A DNA stretch of 56,406 nucleotides from Paludibacteraceae bacterium (GTDB lineage: Bacteria; Bacteroidota; Bacteroidia; Bacteroidales; Paludibacteraceae). The stretch is from positions 1 to 56,406 of the forward strand of contig JAEDNI010000004.1 in the NCBI GenBank assembly GCA_016302585.1, read 5' to 3'. Made by a program: the position numbers and the translations under genes. The notes below the pieces were generated by a model, which was given only the letters and a program-made list of their open reading frames with translations, had not been told where the DNA came from and did not search any database. Shown here one piece after another: positions 8,808 through 17,934 of this stretch. Numbering within the stretch: position 1 is the first letter of the stretch; each line of letters starts with the position of its first letter.

Positions 8808-10877
8808 ATGATAAAAAAACTATTTCTCATACTATTGTTTGCGCTCTGTGCGCGCTCTGTTTTCGCGATTAACGAGGCAGAGTTAGACTCGTTATACCGC
8901 CAGTTCCAAATGGAGGAAGTGGAGGTGACAGCGCGTGCCTTGACCAAAGATATCATTGTTCCGCAGTCGCTCAAAGGCATTGAATTGGAGCGACTCAACG
9001 CCCTCTCTGTGGCTGATGCACTGCGGTATTTCTCTGGTATCCAACTAAAAGACTACGGCGGAGTGGGAGGTATCAAGACGATCAATGTACGGTCGATGGG
9101 AAGCCAGCATACCGCGGTTTATTATAATGGTATTCAACTTGGCAATGCTCAAAACGGACAAGTGGACTTGGGGCGTTTCTCCTTGGATAACATGGAGGAG
9201 ATCCAGCTCTTTAACGGTCAGAAATCCGATATCTTTCAGTCCGCCCGTGAGTTCGGCGCGGCAGGTAATGTCTATCTCACGACGCGTAAACCTTATTTTA
9301 AGGAGAACGAGCGTGTGCACGTGCGCGCGAAGATGCGTTTTGGCTCGTTTGCCTTGGCGAACCCGAATGTAGGAGTGGATGTCAAACTAACGGATGCTCT
9401 CTCGTTGACCTTTGATGCCGAGTATGTCTATTCGGACGGTAAGTATCCCTTCCGTTATAAACGTGTATTTCCTTCCGGAGAGACGGCTTATGATACTACT
9501 GCAATTCGTCAGAACGGCGACATCAACGCCGTACGTACGGAACTCGGGTTACATCACTACTATCGTACGACCGGTTTCTGGCGGCTGCATGCGTATAACT
9601 ACTATTCCGAACGTGGTATACCGGGTGCAATCGTCAATAATGTATGGCGGAATGGTGAGCGTCTTTGGGATCGAAATACCTTTGTGCAAGGCCAGTGGCA
9701 GGACGAGTGGTTTGGTCGCTGGAGCACGCGGTTGTTAGCCAAGTATGCCAATGATTTCACGCATTATAAAAACTATGACGATCGCCTGCTGCCTGCGGAT
9801 AATAAATACCTGCAGCAGGAGTTTTACCTATCCTTGGCGAATAAGGTGCAGATCTTTAATTGGTGGGACTTGGCGGTTGCATATGACTACCAGTATAACA
9901 CTTTGCGCAAAGACGAGTTGGTGAGCGGAGTGACCGATGAACGCTTCGCGCGGCATAGCCATTGGCTCAGTGCCGCTACGGCCTTTAATATCAAGGAATA
10001 TCTGCGGCTCCAGGCTTCGGTCCTGATGACCCAAATCATCAATGTTCAGTCTCCCATAGCCAATGAACCCAAGGTGACTCCCGGACTTTTCATGTCTTTC
10101 TGTCCGTATCCGGCTATTGACCTCAGTATCAACGCTTTCTATAAGCAGAGCTATCGTTATCCTACTTTTAACGACCTCTATTATACGGACTTAGGCAATG
10201 CCAACTTACGGCCGGAGTTGGCTCGTCAGCACTCCGTCGAACTGGCCTATAAAATCACCAATGATAAATCACCCGTCGCCAATGATTTCGGCTACGAAAT
10301 AGCTGCAGCCGTTTCGTATTATTACAATCGGGTGACTGATAAGATCATTGCTTATCCGAAGGGGCAGCAGTTCCGCTGGACAATGCTCAACCTAGGTACA
10401 GTGAAGATCAACGGCGTAGATGCGCATGCCGATATGTCGTTCTACCTGCCGCTGCGTTTTGTGCTGCGTACTCGACTCAACTATACCTACCAGACCGCTA
10501 TCGATGTGACGAAAACGGGCGACAGCTATTACGGTCATCAGATACCCTATATCCCTTGGCATAGCGGCAGTGGCGTACTGGGACTCGAATGGCAAAGCAA
10601 GCGCGGGGACCGCTATGGACTCAACTATTCCTTCGTCTATGTCGGAGAACGCTATAGCCAGCAGGAAAATATAGTCTATAACTATGTGCAGCCTTGGTAC
10701 ACGCATGATGTATCTTTATACGGAGAATGGCAACTGAGAGCAAATCAGGACAAACAACCGATTTGGCTGAAAGCCAACGTAGAAATAAATAACTTGCTCG
10801 GACAGGATTTTGAAGTCATTCAGAACTATCCGATGCCTAAACAAAACGTACGATGCACTATAGCTTTAAGATATTAG
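8808..10877 (+). CDS. btuB: TonB-dependent outer-membrane cobalamin receptor (BtuB-like)
   Basis: A 689-residue outer-membrane beta-barrel receptor. It has a signal peptide (LFLILLFALCARSVFA), a TonB-box-like EEVEVTA segment, a plug domain (VADALRYFSGIQLKDYGGVGG, then IKTINVRSMGSQHTAVYYNG) and a barrel ending in an aromatic-terminated strand (VRCTIALRY). Cobalamin specificity is inferred from the riboswitch directly upstream and the binding proteins downstream. The frame is open 25 codons further upstream, but those lie in the riboswitch, so the ATG giving MIKKLFLILL is used. The last bases of the gene adjoin a repeat that forms the start of the next gene. Confidence 0.92.
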   Translation: MIKKLFLILLFALCARSVFAINEAELDSLYRQFQMEEVEVTARALTKDIIVPQSLKGIELERLNALSVADALRYFSGIQLKDYGGVGGIKTINVRSMGSQHTAVYYNGIQLGNAQNGQVDLGRFSLDNMEEIQLFNGQKSDIFQSAREFGAAGNVYLTTRKPYFKENERVHVRAKMRFGSFALANPNVGVDVKLTDALSLTFDAEYVYSDGKYPFRYKRVFPSGETAYDTTAIRQNGDINAVRTELGLHHYYRTTGFWRLHAYNYYSERGIPGAIVNNVWRNGERLWDRNTFVQGQWQDEWFGRWSTRLLAKYANDFTHYKNYDDRLLPADNKYLQQEFYLSLANKVQIFNWWDLAVAYDYQYNTLRKDELVSGVTDERFARHSHWLSAATAFNIKEYLRLQASVLMTQIINVQSPIANEPKVTPGLFMSFCPYPAIDLSINAFYKQSYRYPTFNDLYYTDLGNANLRPELARQHSVELAYKITNDKSPVANDFGYEIAAAVSYYYNRVTDKIIAYPKGQQFRWTMLNLGTVKINGVDAHADMSFYLPLRFVLRTRLNYTYQTAIDVTKTGDSYYGHQIPYIPWHSGSGVLGLEWQSKRGDRYGLNYSFVYVGERYSQQENIVYNYVQPWYTHDVSLYGEWQLRANQDKQPIWLKANVEINNLLGQDFEVIQNYPMPKQNVRCTIALRY

Positions 10878-10878
10878 G

Positions 10879-10973
10879 AATAAAGAATAAAGACCGCTTC
10901 GCTAAAAGAGTAAAGACTAGTATGTATAATGCGATACATTTTTGTCTTTATTCCTTACTCCTTACTCTTTACT
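10879..10973. repeat. heptamer arrays in inverted orientation plus 34-bp dispersed element
   Basis: AATAAAG heptamers on the left face CTTTATT/CCTTACT/CTTTACT heptamers on the right, so the region can fold back on itself. Between them lies a 34-bp element starting GAATAAAGACCGCT and ending AAAGACT (10885-10918). It matches 30 of 34 bases of a copy inside ispE (49967-50000). The right-hand heptamers (10946-10973) are coding. Confidence 0.85.
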
Positions 10974-12796
10974 CCTGTCGCGGTGACGAAGTAATCTATC
11001 CGACCATTGGTACGCACGTCACGAATGAAGTGCGTGAGGGTGGGTTATATGTGCTTTGCGAAGGCAATATGGGCTCGAACAAAGCTCGGCTGGATTATAT
11101 CAATCTCGAGGACGGTGAGTATTACAGCAATTGGTATGGAGCGCAGAACCCGACGCAACTGAAGGAATTAGGCGATGTGGGCAATGACTTAATGGCTTAT
11201 GGCAGCAGGCTTTATGCCGTGATTAACTGCTCGCATAAGGTGGAAGTGATGGACGCTAAAGCGCGGCATATTGGACAGGTAGATATTCCCAACTGCCGCT
11301 ATTTGGCATTTCGCGGAGACAAAATGTATGTGAGCGCATATGTAGGAAGTGTGGCTGATGCCGACCTGTTAGGATCGGTCTTTGAAGTGGATACGGCTTC
11401 GCTGGAGATCACCCGTGAGGTCAAAGTGGGCCATCAACCCGATGAGTTGGTTGTCGTGGACGATAAACTCTATGTGGTCAACTCAGGCGGATACCTCATC
11501 AATCGTTATGACTCGACGATGTCGGTGATAGACCTACATTCGTTTACGGAACTGCGCAAAGTGGTAGTGGGACTAAATCCCACGCGCCTGCGTCTGGATG
11601 ACCAAAAGCATCTTTGGGTGTGCTGCCAAGGCAATTATAACCAGACTGCACCGCAGGTAGTAGTGCTGCAGAATGAAGCGGTAATCCAACGTATCCTCAC
11701 TCCCTGTTCCAACATCTCTATTCAGGGCACTACAGCCTATGTCATAGACAACGAACAGAATACGTTAAATACCATTTCGACCATCGACTTTGCGCTTTCT
11801 GCGTTTAACTTCCAGCAGACACCTTCCTTCGAGAATCCCTATGGGCTCTTGGCTACAGCCGATGCGCTTTATATCACGGATGCCAAGAACTACGTCTCAT
11901 CCGGTGTGCTGCATTGTTATAGTTATGACGGGCGGGAGCACTGGTGTGCCCAAACAGGCGATATCCCGGGTCGTCTTTGTCGTGTCACGGGAGCCTATGA
12001 TATCCATGGAGATACGGTTCCCGAACCGCTAAAGAATTCGCCGTATATAACTCGTGTTTACGAGTATCTGCCTGCTATGGGGCAGTTCGTCAATGAGTTA
12101 CCCAAGTATGAAGAAGGAGACGATGCGGAGCGGATGTGCCGAAAATGCGAGCAGGCTATTGCCAATAATGCAGGCAGAATGATTTCTTTAGGAGGATGGG
12201 GAGGCTACGTCACTTTCGGCTTTGACCATGCCGTAGAGAACAAAGCAGGCAAGGATCTTCAGATTCTTGGCAATGCCTTTTATATGGCGGGTAGTACGGA
12301 ATATGGCAGCAGTGAACCGGGGATTGTACTTGTCAGCAGGGATGAAAATGGAAACGGATGGCCGGATGATACTTGGTATGAACTCAAGGGCTGTCTGTAT
12401 GACGACCCTCAAACACAACATCACGTATCGCGGACATATACGCGAGAGAGCGACACGGTTCAAAACACCTTCCATCAGCATCCCTATTATCCGGAGTGGA
12501 TAGAAACGGACGAATACACCCTTACCGGTGCTCTGCTGCCGCCGCAGTCAGTTGTTATCAGCGGCCAGAACATACAGCGCATTCTGGACTTTGGCTATGT
12601 GGATAATAAACCGAACAGTGACATCGAGGGTACGTCTTTTGATATTTCGTGGGCAGTAGATGCGGACGGACATCCCGTCAGTCTGTCGACCATTGATTTC
12701 GTTCGTGTCTATAATGCCGTGGCTGAGATCCTTGAGACGACCGGAGAACTGAGTACGGAAGTGGCAGGTGCCATTGACTTACATTGCAACAAATAG
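10922..12796 (+). CDS. btuG: surface beta-propeller lipoprotein, BtuG-like with a C-terminal extension
   Basis: A 624-residue lipoprotein, probably on the cell surface, expected to cap the BtuB receptor and bind B12. Residues from about 35 to 370 form a YncE/DUF5074-type propeller (GGLYVLCEGNMGSNKARLDY; blades with VGHQPDELVV and VVGLNPTRLRL). A second module of about 250 residues follows (GGWGGYVTFGFDHAVEN, then DENGNGWPDDTWYEL), of the sort that in relatives can occur as a separate surface protein. The ATG giving MYNAIHFCLYSLL was chosen because it places a hydrophobic stretch and lipobox LYSC at the N-terminus; this stretch is encoded by four heptamer repeats. The BtuG role is inferred from family and locus. 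Confidence 0.82.
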   Translation: MYNAIHFCLYSLLLTLYSCRGDEVIYPTIGTHVTNEVREGGLYVLCEGNMGSNKARLDYINLEDGEYYSNWYGAQNPTQLKELGDVGNDLMAYGSRLYAVINCSHKVEVMDAKARHIGQVDIPNCRYLAFRGDKMYVSAYVGSVADADLLGSVFEVDTASLEITREVKVGHQPDELVVVDDKLYVVNSGGYLINRYDSTMSVIDLHSFTELRKVVVGLNPTRLRLDDQKHLWVCCQGNYNQTAPQVVVLQNEAVIQRILTPCSNISIQGTTAYVIDNEQNTLNTISTIDFALSAFNFQQTPSFENPYGLLATADALYITDAKNYVSSGVLHCYSYDGREHWCAQTGDIPGRLCRVTGAYDIHGDTVPEPLKNSPYITRVYEYLPAMGQFVNELPKYEEGDDAERMCRKCEQAIANNAGRMISLGGWGGYVTFGFDHAVENKAGKDLQILGNAFYMAGSTEYGSSEPGIVLVSRDENGNGWPDDTWYELKGCLYDDPQTQHHVSRTYTRESDTVQNTFHQHPYYPEWIETDEYTLTGALLPPQSVVISGQNIQRILDFGYVDNKPNSDIEGTSFDISWAVDADGHPVSLSTIDFVRVYNAVAEILETTGELSTEVAGAIDLHCNK

Positions 12797-12843
12797 TTAG
12801 TTTATCCAACTATAATTAATTAACAATTTAAACAACAAACAAA

Positions 12844-13545
12844 ATGAAAAAATCAATTCTTTTTGTAGCTGCATTGGCTATGACTTTTGCAGCTTGTCAA
12901 TCCAACTACGATGTTGAGGACAAGACGGTTGCTACGTTTGAAGAGGCTGCTATCAGCCCTGCTGCTCCGCAAAGCTACTTAGCGTTTAATACGGACACGA
13001 CAGCTTATTTGGAAAGTGGTAATTTCGTCGCAATGCAAACCGTTTCCTATGGTGGTACGTATGTAGCCGGCGCTGTTGTTACAAACATCACCGACACCAC
13101 GTTTAAGGATTACCAGGACGCTTACAAGTCCATAGCCGGCGGGGCAAAGGGCGGTAAAAACTATGTCGTTTGGTATGAGGATGGTTTCTCCGGAAATGCT
13201 ATCAAGCTCAAGACTCCGGCTGTTGTTCCGGGTATGTATGTATGCAATAACACGTACGCGTACAGCTCCATGAAGTACGGTGACGCTATTGCCGGTGAAC
13301 CGTTCGGTGAGGACGATTATCTGTTGCTGCACATCGGCGGTGCTTTGGATGGTAAAGTAGTGGATACCGAAGTGGAATTCTACCTCGCTAAGGGTAAGAA
13401 CATCGTTACCGAATGGACCTATGTGGATCTCAAGCAACTCGGTACAGTTGACGCTATCTTCTTTACTATGACAGGTAGCCGTACAGGTGAATGGGGTCTG
13501 AATACCCCGACTTATTTCTGTATCGATAACATCGGTGTGAAATAA
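12844..13545 (+). CDS. DUF4465-type lipoprotein, BtuH-like
   Basis: A 233-residue lipoprotein with signal peptide MKKSILFVAALAMTFAAC (lipobox FAAC). The mature part has a jelly-roll-like pattern typical of DUF4465 (SGNFVAMQTVSYGGTYVAGA; VVPGMYVCNNTYAYSSM). Proteins of this kind encoded with btuB/btuG in Bacteroidales bind vitamin B12 at the cell surface, and the same role is inferred here. The TAA stop and next ATG share one base, so translation of the binding protein downstream is probably coupled. Confidence 0.8.
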   Translation: MKKSILFVAALAMTFAACQSNYDVEDKTVATFEEAAISPAAPQSYLAFNTDTTAYLESGNFVAMQTVSYGGTYVAGAVVTNITDTTFKDYQDAYKSIAGGAKGGKNYVVWYEDGFSGNAIKLKTPAVVPGMYVCNNTYAYSSMKYGDAIAGEPFGEDDYLLLHIGGALDGKVVDTEVEFYLAKGKNIVTEWTYVDLKQLGTVDAIFFTMTGSRTGEWGLNTPTYFCIDNIGVK

Positions 13546-14570
13546 TGAAAAGATCTTTGATTTTTATTCTTTGTTCCTTGGTCTTCGTGGGCTGCGCCAA
13601 GCAGTCCACGGAGCAGGGGACTGTACCTGTCGGCAACAAGTACGCTACAGGCTTTGCTATCAACGAGACCGACTCCGGTATTCTCGTGGAGGTCTTTCAA
13701 CCATATCAACGTTTGTGCGTCAAAACACCGATGCGTCGACTCGGAACGATGAGTACGGTTCAGGTCGGCTTTCTCTATGCACTTGATGCCATGGAGTGCC
13801 TGGCCGCAGTGTGTAACCCTGAACTCATCTATACGCCGGTTAAAGGCGACGAGATAGACCTGGGTGACTCCATGAAACCCAGCGCTGAACGTGTTCTGCA
13901 GGGCAATCTGGATATCTTGCTGGCAGTGAATTACGGTCAGTACGATAATCTCGAAGCCACGCGCTTAGAGCGACTTGGCGTCCCCATCATCTATATCAAC
14001 GAATGGCAGGAGAGTTCACCTCTCGCGCGCGCTGAATGGATCCGTGTCCTCGGGGCCCTCATCGGCAAACTGCACGAGGCGGACTCCATCTTTCAAAAGG
14101 TGGAAACACAATATATAAATCTAAAATCTTCCATCTCCAATGACCAATCCACGAAAATTATGAGTGGTAACAATTTTCGTGGCACATGGTACGTTCCTTC
14201 CGGCAAGAACTATCTGGCTTACCTCTTCAAGGATGCAGGGGCGGCCTATCCGTTCTATGACAACGACCGTGAGACCTCTATTCCTTTGACGGTAGAGGAT
14301 TGCTTACATTATTTCGGTGATGCAGACGTGTGGGTAGGAGCCGGAGGAAACAGTATGGCGGAATTGGCGCAGATGGACGAGAAACATACCTGGTTTAAGG
14401 CTTATCAGAACGGACGGGTCTATAACTGGCGCAAACAACAATTGCCCGGAGGAGCCAATAACTTCTGGGAGCGTGGGGTAGTGCACCCCGAAGAAATGCT
14501 CGAGGACGTCATTCATATCCTGAATAACGCCCCCGATTCTATGTTGCATTTTGCGAATAGATTATACTAA
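13545..14570 (+). CDS. btuF: BtuF-like cobalamin-binding lipoprotein of an ABC importer
   Basis: Periplasmic substrate-binding protein of 341 residues with lipobox FVGC, belonging to the helical-backbone (TroA/BtuF) class. Recognisable blocks are VGFLYALDAMECLAAVCNP, PSAERVLQGNLDILLAVNYG and GVPIIYINEWQESSPLARAEW. It would hand B12 from the outer-membrane receptor to an inner-membrane BtuCD transporter, which is not in the window. It could also bind another corrinoid or heme; the riboswitch favours cobalamin. Its 3' end overlaps the oppositely directed small CWC gene by nine bases. Confidence 0.85.
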   Translation: MKRSLIFILCSLVFVGCAKQSTEQGTVPVGNKYATGFAINETDSGILVEVFQPYQRLCVKTPMRRLGTMSTVQVGFLYALDAMECLAAVCNPELIYTPVKGDEIDLGDSMKPSAERVLQGNLDILLAVNYGQYDNLEATRLERLGVPIIYINEWQESSPLARAEWIRVLGALIGKLHEADSIFQKVETQYINLKSSISNDQSTKIMSGNNFRGTWYVPSGKNYLAYLFKDAGAAYPFYDNDRETSIPLTVEDCLHYFGDADVWVGAGGNSMAELAQMDEKHTWFKAYQNGRVYNWRKQQLPGGANNFWERGVVHPEEMLEDVIHILNNAPDSMLHFANRLY

Positions 14571-14750
14571 TGCCTTAGAAATTTCCAGTAAGCACTTCCT
14601 GCAAAGACAATCCGTGTAATGCGTGCGCAAGTAAGCGCGCGCTTTTTCGTTTAATTCAATGCCCACGCACTGGCAGAACGCATCGTGGGTACAAATAAAC
14701 TCTGCCCCACAGCGAGGACAGAGTTTATGAATTTTCTTACCACTTTCCAC
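14562..14750 (-). CDS. small cysteine-rich CWC-family protein
   Basis: A 62-residue protein with eight cysteines arranged as CPRCGAEFIC, CQC, then CLCRKCLLEI, matching the Cysteine-rich CWC family; metal binding is likely, function unknown. It ends inside the convergent btuF-like gene (nine-base overlap). It starts one base after the stop of the upstream GH13 gene on the same strand, suggesting it is the last cistron of that unit. Confidence 0.8.
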   Translation of the reverse strand: MESGKKIHKLCPRCGAEFICTHDAFCQCVGIELNEKARAYLRTHYTDCLCRKCLLEISKALV

Positions 14751-14751
14751 T

Positions 14752-16605
14752 TTATTTATGCAATTTCACTACAATCGTACTAAGTGCCGGAGCGGCTACG
14801 TCTGCACGACGAAGATCAACCGTCTCACCCGTCAACGGATTGATGCCTACCGGGTTGTACTGGCTTAGGATCTCGGCGTAGTTCTCCGTCGGAGCTACGC
14901 GCACTTGATCCGAAGCGTTCGCGAATACAAACACTGCACTTTCTTTATCGTAGCGGAAGAACGCATAGGTATTATCACGTGTTAAGAAATGCATCGTTTT
15001 GCCTGTATGCAGCACCGGTTCATTCTTACGCCATTGGAAGAGTTTGCTTTGGAAATCAAACATATCCTGCATTTCGGCTGTCACCTCGTCTCCTTGCGGC
15101 AGCGGGGCACGCAGGTAACTATGGTTGCTTGGATCTTCGCCTGCCGAAGTCATTGCGTATTCATCGCCGTACAGCACTTGCGGAATACCGCGCATCGTAG
15201 CTAACAGTACATACGCCAATTTCACACGACGCAGGTCTTTGTCCTTCACCACATCGGTGATACGCGCCATGTCATGGTTTCCAAGAAATGTCAGCAGTTT
15301 ATTCACGTCGGCATAGAGATAATCCATCGTCAGCGCATCGTATACGCGAGTCAATCCGTTCCCCCAACCCTTGCCGTCGTTCTCCAATGCTTGACGTATA
15401 GCCTCTTCCGTCGGGAAATCCATCACGGTCGGCAGATTGCTGTCAAAGCCATCGAAATTCTTTACACCGGATTGCCAATAAGCCACCGCCGGAGCCGGTC
15501 TCGTCCAGCATTCGCCTACGATATTCATGTTCGGATACTCATTGCGAATAGCCGCAACCCACTGGCTTCCGGGCACCTTCTCGATATACGGATAGGTATC
15601 AACGCGCAGACCGTCCAAGTCTGCATACTCAATCCACCATATAGCCCATTGCTGGAAATACTTCAGCAGGTCAGGGTTTTCCAAGTTCATATCCGGCATC
15701 GGATGGTCAAACCAGCCGCGGTTACTGAGCTTACGGTCAAAATCCGAAGCATTGATATCGTAGTTAGCCGTGAAGCAGTTATTCGTGTTCGTGAACTCAT
15801 CGAACTGGTTAATCCAGTCCTTGTAGGGTAGGTCGCTCATCCACCAGTGTGTCGAGCCGCAGTGGTTAGGAACCATATCCATCAGGATCTTCAGGCCTTT
15901 GTTATGGGCGATCTGTACCATCTGCGCGTATTGCGAGTTCGTGCCGTAACGCGGGTCGATATGATAGTAGTCCGAGCATGCATAGCCATGATAACTCCAT
16001 GCCTCTTCGTCGTCGCCTAACATCGGCGTCGGCCAGATAGCGGTGCAACCCAACTTAGAGATATGGTCGAAACTATTGATGATACCTTGGATATCACCGC
16101 CCCAACGACCGTTCACATTACTTTTGTCGGCTTTCTCGCGGGTGTCCACCGTACTGTTGTTAGACGGATCACCATCTACGAAGCGGTCCGACATGATCAG
16201 ATAAACCACATCTGCAGAAGTGAAACTCTTGCGCTCGCGACTGCCTTCACGACGCTCGGCGATCAGATAGTCATAGGTGGCTTTTTTGTTGCCTTTCTTC
16301 AGCGTGATACGGTATGTACCGGCCTGGAACACTCCGAAGTCCACGAATAAGTAGTTCGGGCTCTCCGCATTGTGCTGGCTGCGAGGTACCAAACCATGGC
16401 AAACACCGCGCAGCACTTTGCCGTTCACTACCTGCTGTACACTCACTTCCGCATCTGCTAAGTCCTGACCATGAAACATTACTGTCAGCGGCGTCTCCAT
16501 GTTCGTCCACCAGCATAGCGGTTCTACTTGTTTAATCTTCGGTGCAGCCCATGCGATTTGGCTCATCAGCATCGCTGCTACAAAAAATAACGCGTGTCTT
16601 TTCAT
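14752..16605 (-). CDS. exported GH13 cyclomaltodextrinase/neopullulanase-like amylase
   Basis: A 617-residue enzyme with an N-terminal signal peptide (FFVAAMLMSQIAWA), so it is periplasmic or exported. It has an N-terminal cyclomaltodextrinase-type beta domain (about 24-115) and a GH13 barrel with nucleophile D336 (GLRVDTYPY), acid/base E365 (IVGECW) and D445 (FLGNHD); the usual VPNH and WPTPM motifs are present. The C-terminal beta domain ends with VVKLHK. It hydrolyses alpha-1,4-linked glucans or cyclodextrins, like SusA in starch utilisation. No SusC/SusD genes lie nearby. It follows the YihY gene with a gap of only 17 bases. Confidence 0.92.
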   Translation of the reverse strand: MKRHALFFVAAMLMSQIAWAAPKIKQVEPLCWWTNMETPLTVMFHGQDLADAEVSVQQVVNGKVLRGVCHGLVPRSQHNAESPNYLFVDFGVFQAGTYRITLKKGNKKATYDYLIAERREGSRERKSFTSADVVYLIMSDRFVDGDPSNNSTVDTREKADKSNVNGRWGGDIQGIINSFDHISKLGCTAIWPTPMLGDDEEAWSYHGYACSDYYHIDPRYGTNSQYAQMVQIAHNKGLKILMDMVPNHCGSTHWWMSDLPYKDWINQFDEFTNTNNCFTANYDINASDFDRKLSNRGWFDHPMPDMNLENPDLLKYFQQWAIWWIEYADLDGLRVDTYPYIEKVPGSQWVAAIRNEYPNMNIVGECWTRPAPAVAYWQSGVKNFDGFDSNLPTVMDFPTEEAIRQALENDGKGWGNGLTRVYDALTMDYLYADVNKLLTFLGNHDMARITDVVKDKDLRRVKLAYVLLATMRGIPQVLYGDEYAMTSAGEDPSNHSYLRAPLPQGDEVTAEMQDMFDFQSKLFQWRKNEPVLHTGKTMHFLTRDNTYAFFRYDKESAVFVFANASDQVRVAPTENYAEILSQYNPVGINPLTGETVDLRRADVAAPALSTIVVKLHK

Positions 16606-16618
16606 ATCATTAATTCTT

Positions 16619-16642
16619 TAACTCATAAACTCATTAACTCAT
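16619..16642. repeat. 8-bp tandem repeat (TAACTCAT)
   Basis: Three consecutive octamers (TAACTCAT, AAACTCAT, TAACTCAT) cover the junction between the YihY gene's 3' end and the GH13 gene. They encode the last residues of the YihY protein (NELMSL) and its stop codon. Confidence 0.75.
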
Positions 16643-17903
16643 TAACCATAACTTCATCCAGCACATCTTCCTTTGCTTTCAACTTCTTATATCGCTCCCA
16701 GAATGCCAACATCTCTTCTGAAGGCGCTTGTAAAAACTCCTCCGTTCCTTGCTCATCGATACGGTCCAGAACCATACCGATCGTCATCTGATGGGGGTCT
16801 AAAGCCGGCTGGTATCTGCGGTCCTCATCTTCGCCTTCTACCACTTCATTTAGCACGTTCGTCTCCACTAATCGTGATAACAACTGGTTTACTAAACGAA
16901 TGGGCAGGTTGTCGCGAATGGCTAATTCGCTCGCTGTGAGAGGTTCTTCGTTATTCTCAAAGCGCTTTATAATCACCGAAAGCAGGTACAGCATCACGAA
17001 GTCTTTATAGCGCCTCGACATACGACTAAGGTCGTGTTCGTACTCGAATTCCGAATTATTCTGCAGCGCAAAACTCATTTCTGCGCCGATGAGGATCAGC
17101 AGGCTTGTGTATTGCAACCAGGTCATCAAAATAGGAATGGCTGCAAACGCACCGTACACGATACTCGTCCTACTCAACATCGCGATCAAATATACCGACA
17201 GCATCTGCAGCAACTTAAACAGCGTACCCATCAATATGCCGGGTATCAAACCGTATATGAAACGCACATGCGTGTTCGGGAAGGCTACGTATATCCACGT
17301 GAAAAACACCCAGCTGATCAGGAACTGAACGAAGACCGAGTTTAGAATGGAGGATCCGACAAATACATCGATACCGCTGCTGCAGACCATACCAATAGGA
17401 ATAAGTAGCACGATCGTGATATAGGTCGTGAATTTATGGATAATGGAACGATTTTTCTTGACGTTCCAAATATGGTTGAAGGCTTGCTCGACCGACTCGA
17501 AGAATGAATAGATGGCCCAAAGCAGGATCAGGATACCGATACCGATGAAGACGCCGCCTTGCGCGGTTTCCAAATAACGGTCGACCATCTGCATGATAGT
17601 AGGTACCATACCGGCTTCGCCCAGAAAAGTAGAGTTCAAGTATTGCTCAATTGTATCCGACACACCAAAACCTTTCGCTATGGCGATCACCATAGCTAAG
17701 ATAGGGACGAGCGCGAAAGTAAGCGAAAATGTAAGACTCTTGGCGGTATTGTTCAGGTTCTTACTTGTAAAACCGCGAGCAACCAACACGATCGTGCGAA
17801 GCAGAAGATATCCGATACGTTGAACGGGATTCCTAAACTCTGTAGCTGTACGTCGCCACATGTCATAACGCATGAAATGCGATATTTCGGAATATTTCTT
17901 CAT
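16623..17903 (-). CDS. YihY/BrkB-family membrane protein with C-terminal winged-helix-like domain
   Basis: An inner-membrane protein of 426 residues. The membrane domain holds about six hydrophobic helices (for example ALVPILAMVIAIAKGFG, IFIGIGILILLWAIYSFFE-like and TYITIVLLIPIGMV segments) and the family signature ALTFxL/SFTFAL near residue 60. The last 130 residues look like a winged helix (LTASELAIRDNLPIRLVNQLL). Family members were once called RNase BN, but that function is not supported. Transport or cell-envelope roles have been proposed; no specific role can be given. It is probably co-transcribed with the GH13 gene. Confidence 0.88.
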   Translation of the reverse strand: MKKYSEISHFMRYDMWRRTATEFRNPVQRIGYLLLRTIVLVARGFTSKNLNNTAKSLTFSLTFALVPILAMVIAIAKGFGVSDTIEQYLNSTFLGEAGMVPTIMQMVDRYLETAQGGVFIGIGILILLWAIYSFFESVEQAFNHIWNVKKNRSIIHKFTTYITIVLLIPIGMVCSSGIDVFVGSSILNSVFVQFLISWVFFTWIYVAFPNTHVRFIYGLIPGILMGTLFKLLQMLSVYLIAMLSRTSIVYGAFAAIPILMTWLQYTSLLILIGAEMSFALQNNSEFEYEHDLSRMSRRYKDFVMLYLLSVIIKRFENNEEPLTASELAIRDNLPIRLVNQLLSRLVETNVLNEVVEGEDEDRRYQPALDPHQMTIGMVLDRIDEQGTEEFLQAPSEEMLAFWERYKKLKAKEDVLDEVMVNELMSL

Positions 17904-17920
17904 GGTGCCTTTTGCGGTTC

Positions 17921-17934
17921 CAGAAAAAAAAAGA
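17921..17934 (-). terminator. T-run behind rnpB
   Basis: On the minus strand the P1 helix of RNase P RNA is followed directly by CTTTTTTTTTC. This could serve as an intrinsic terminator. Confidence 0.5.
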
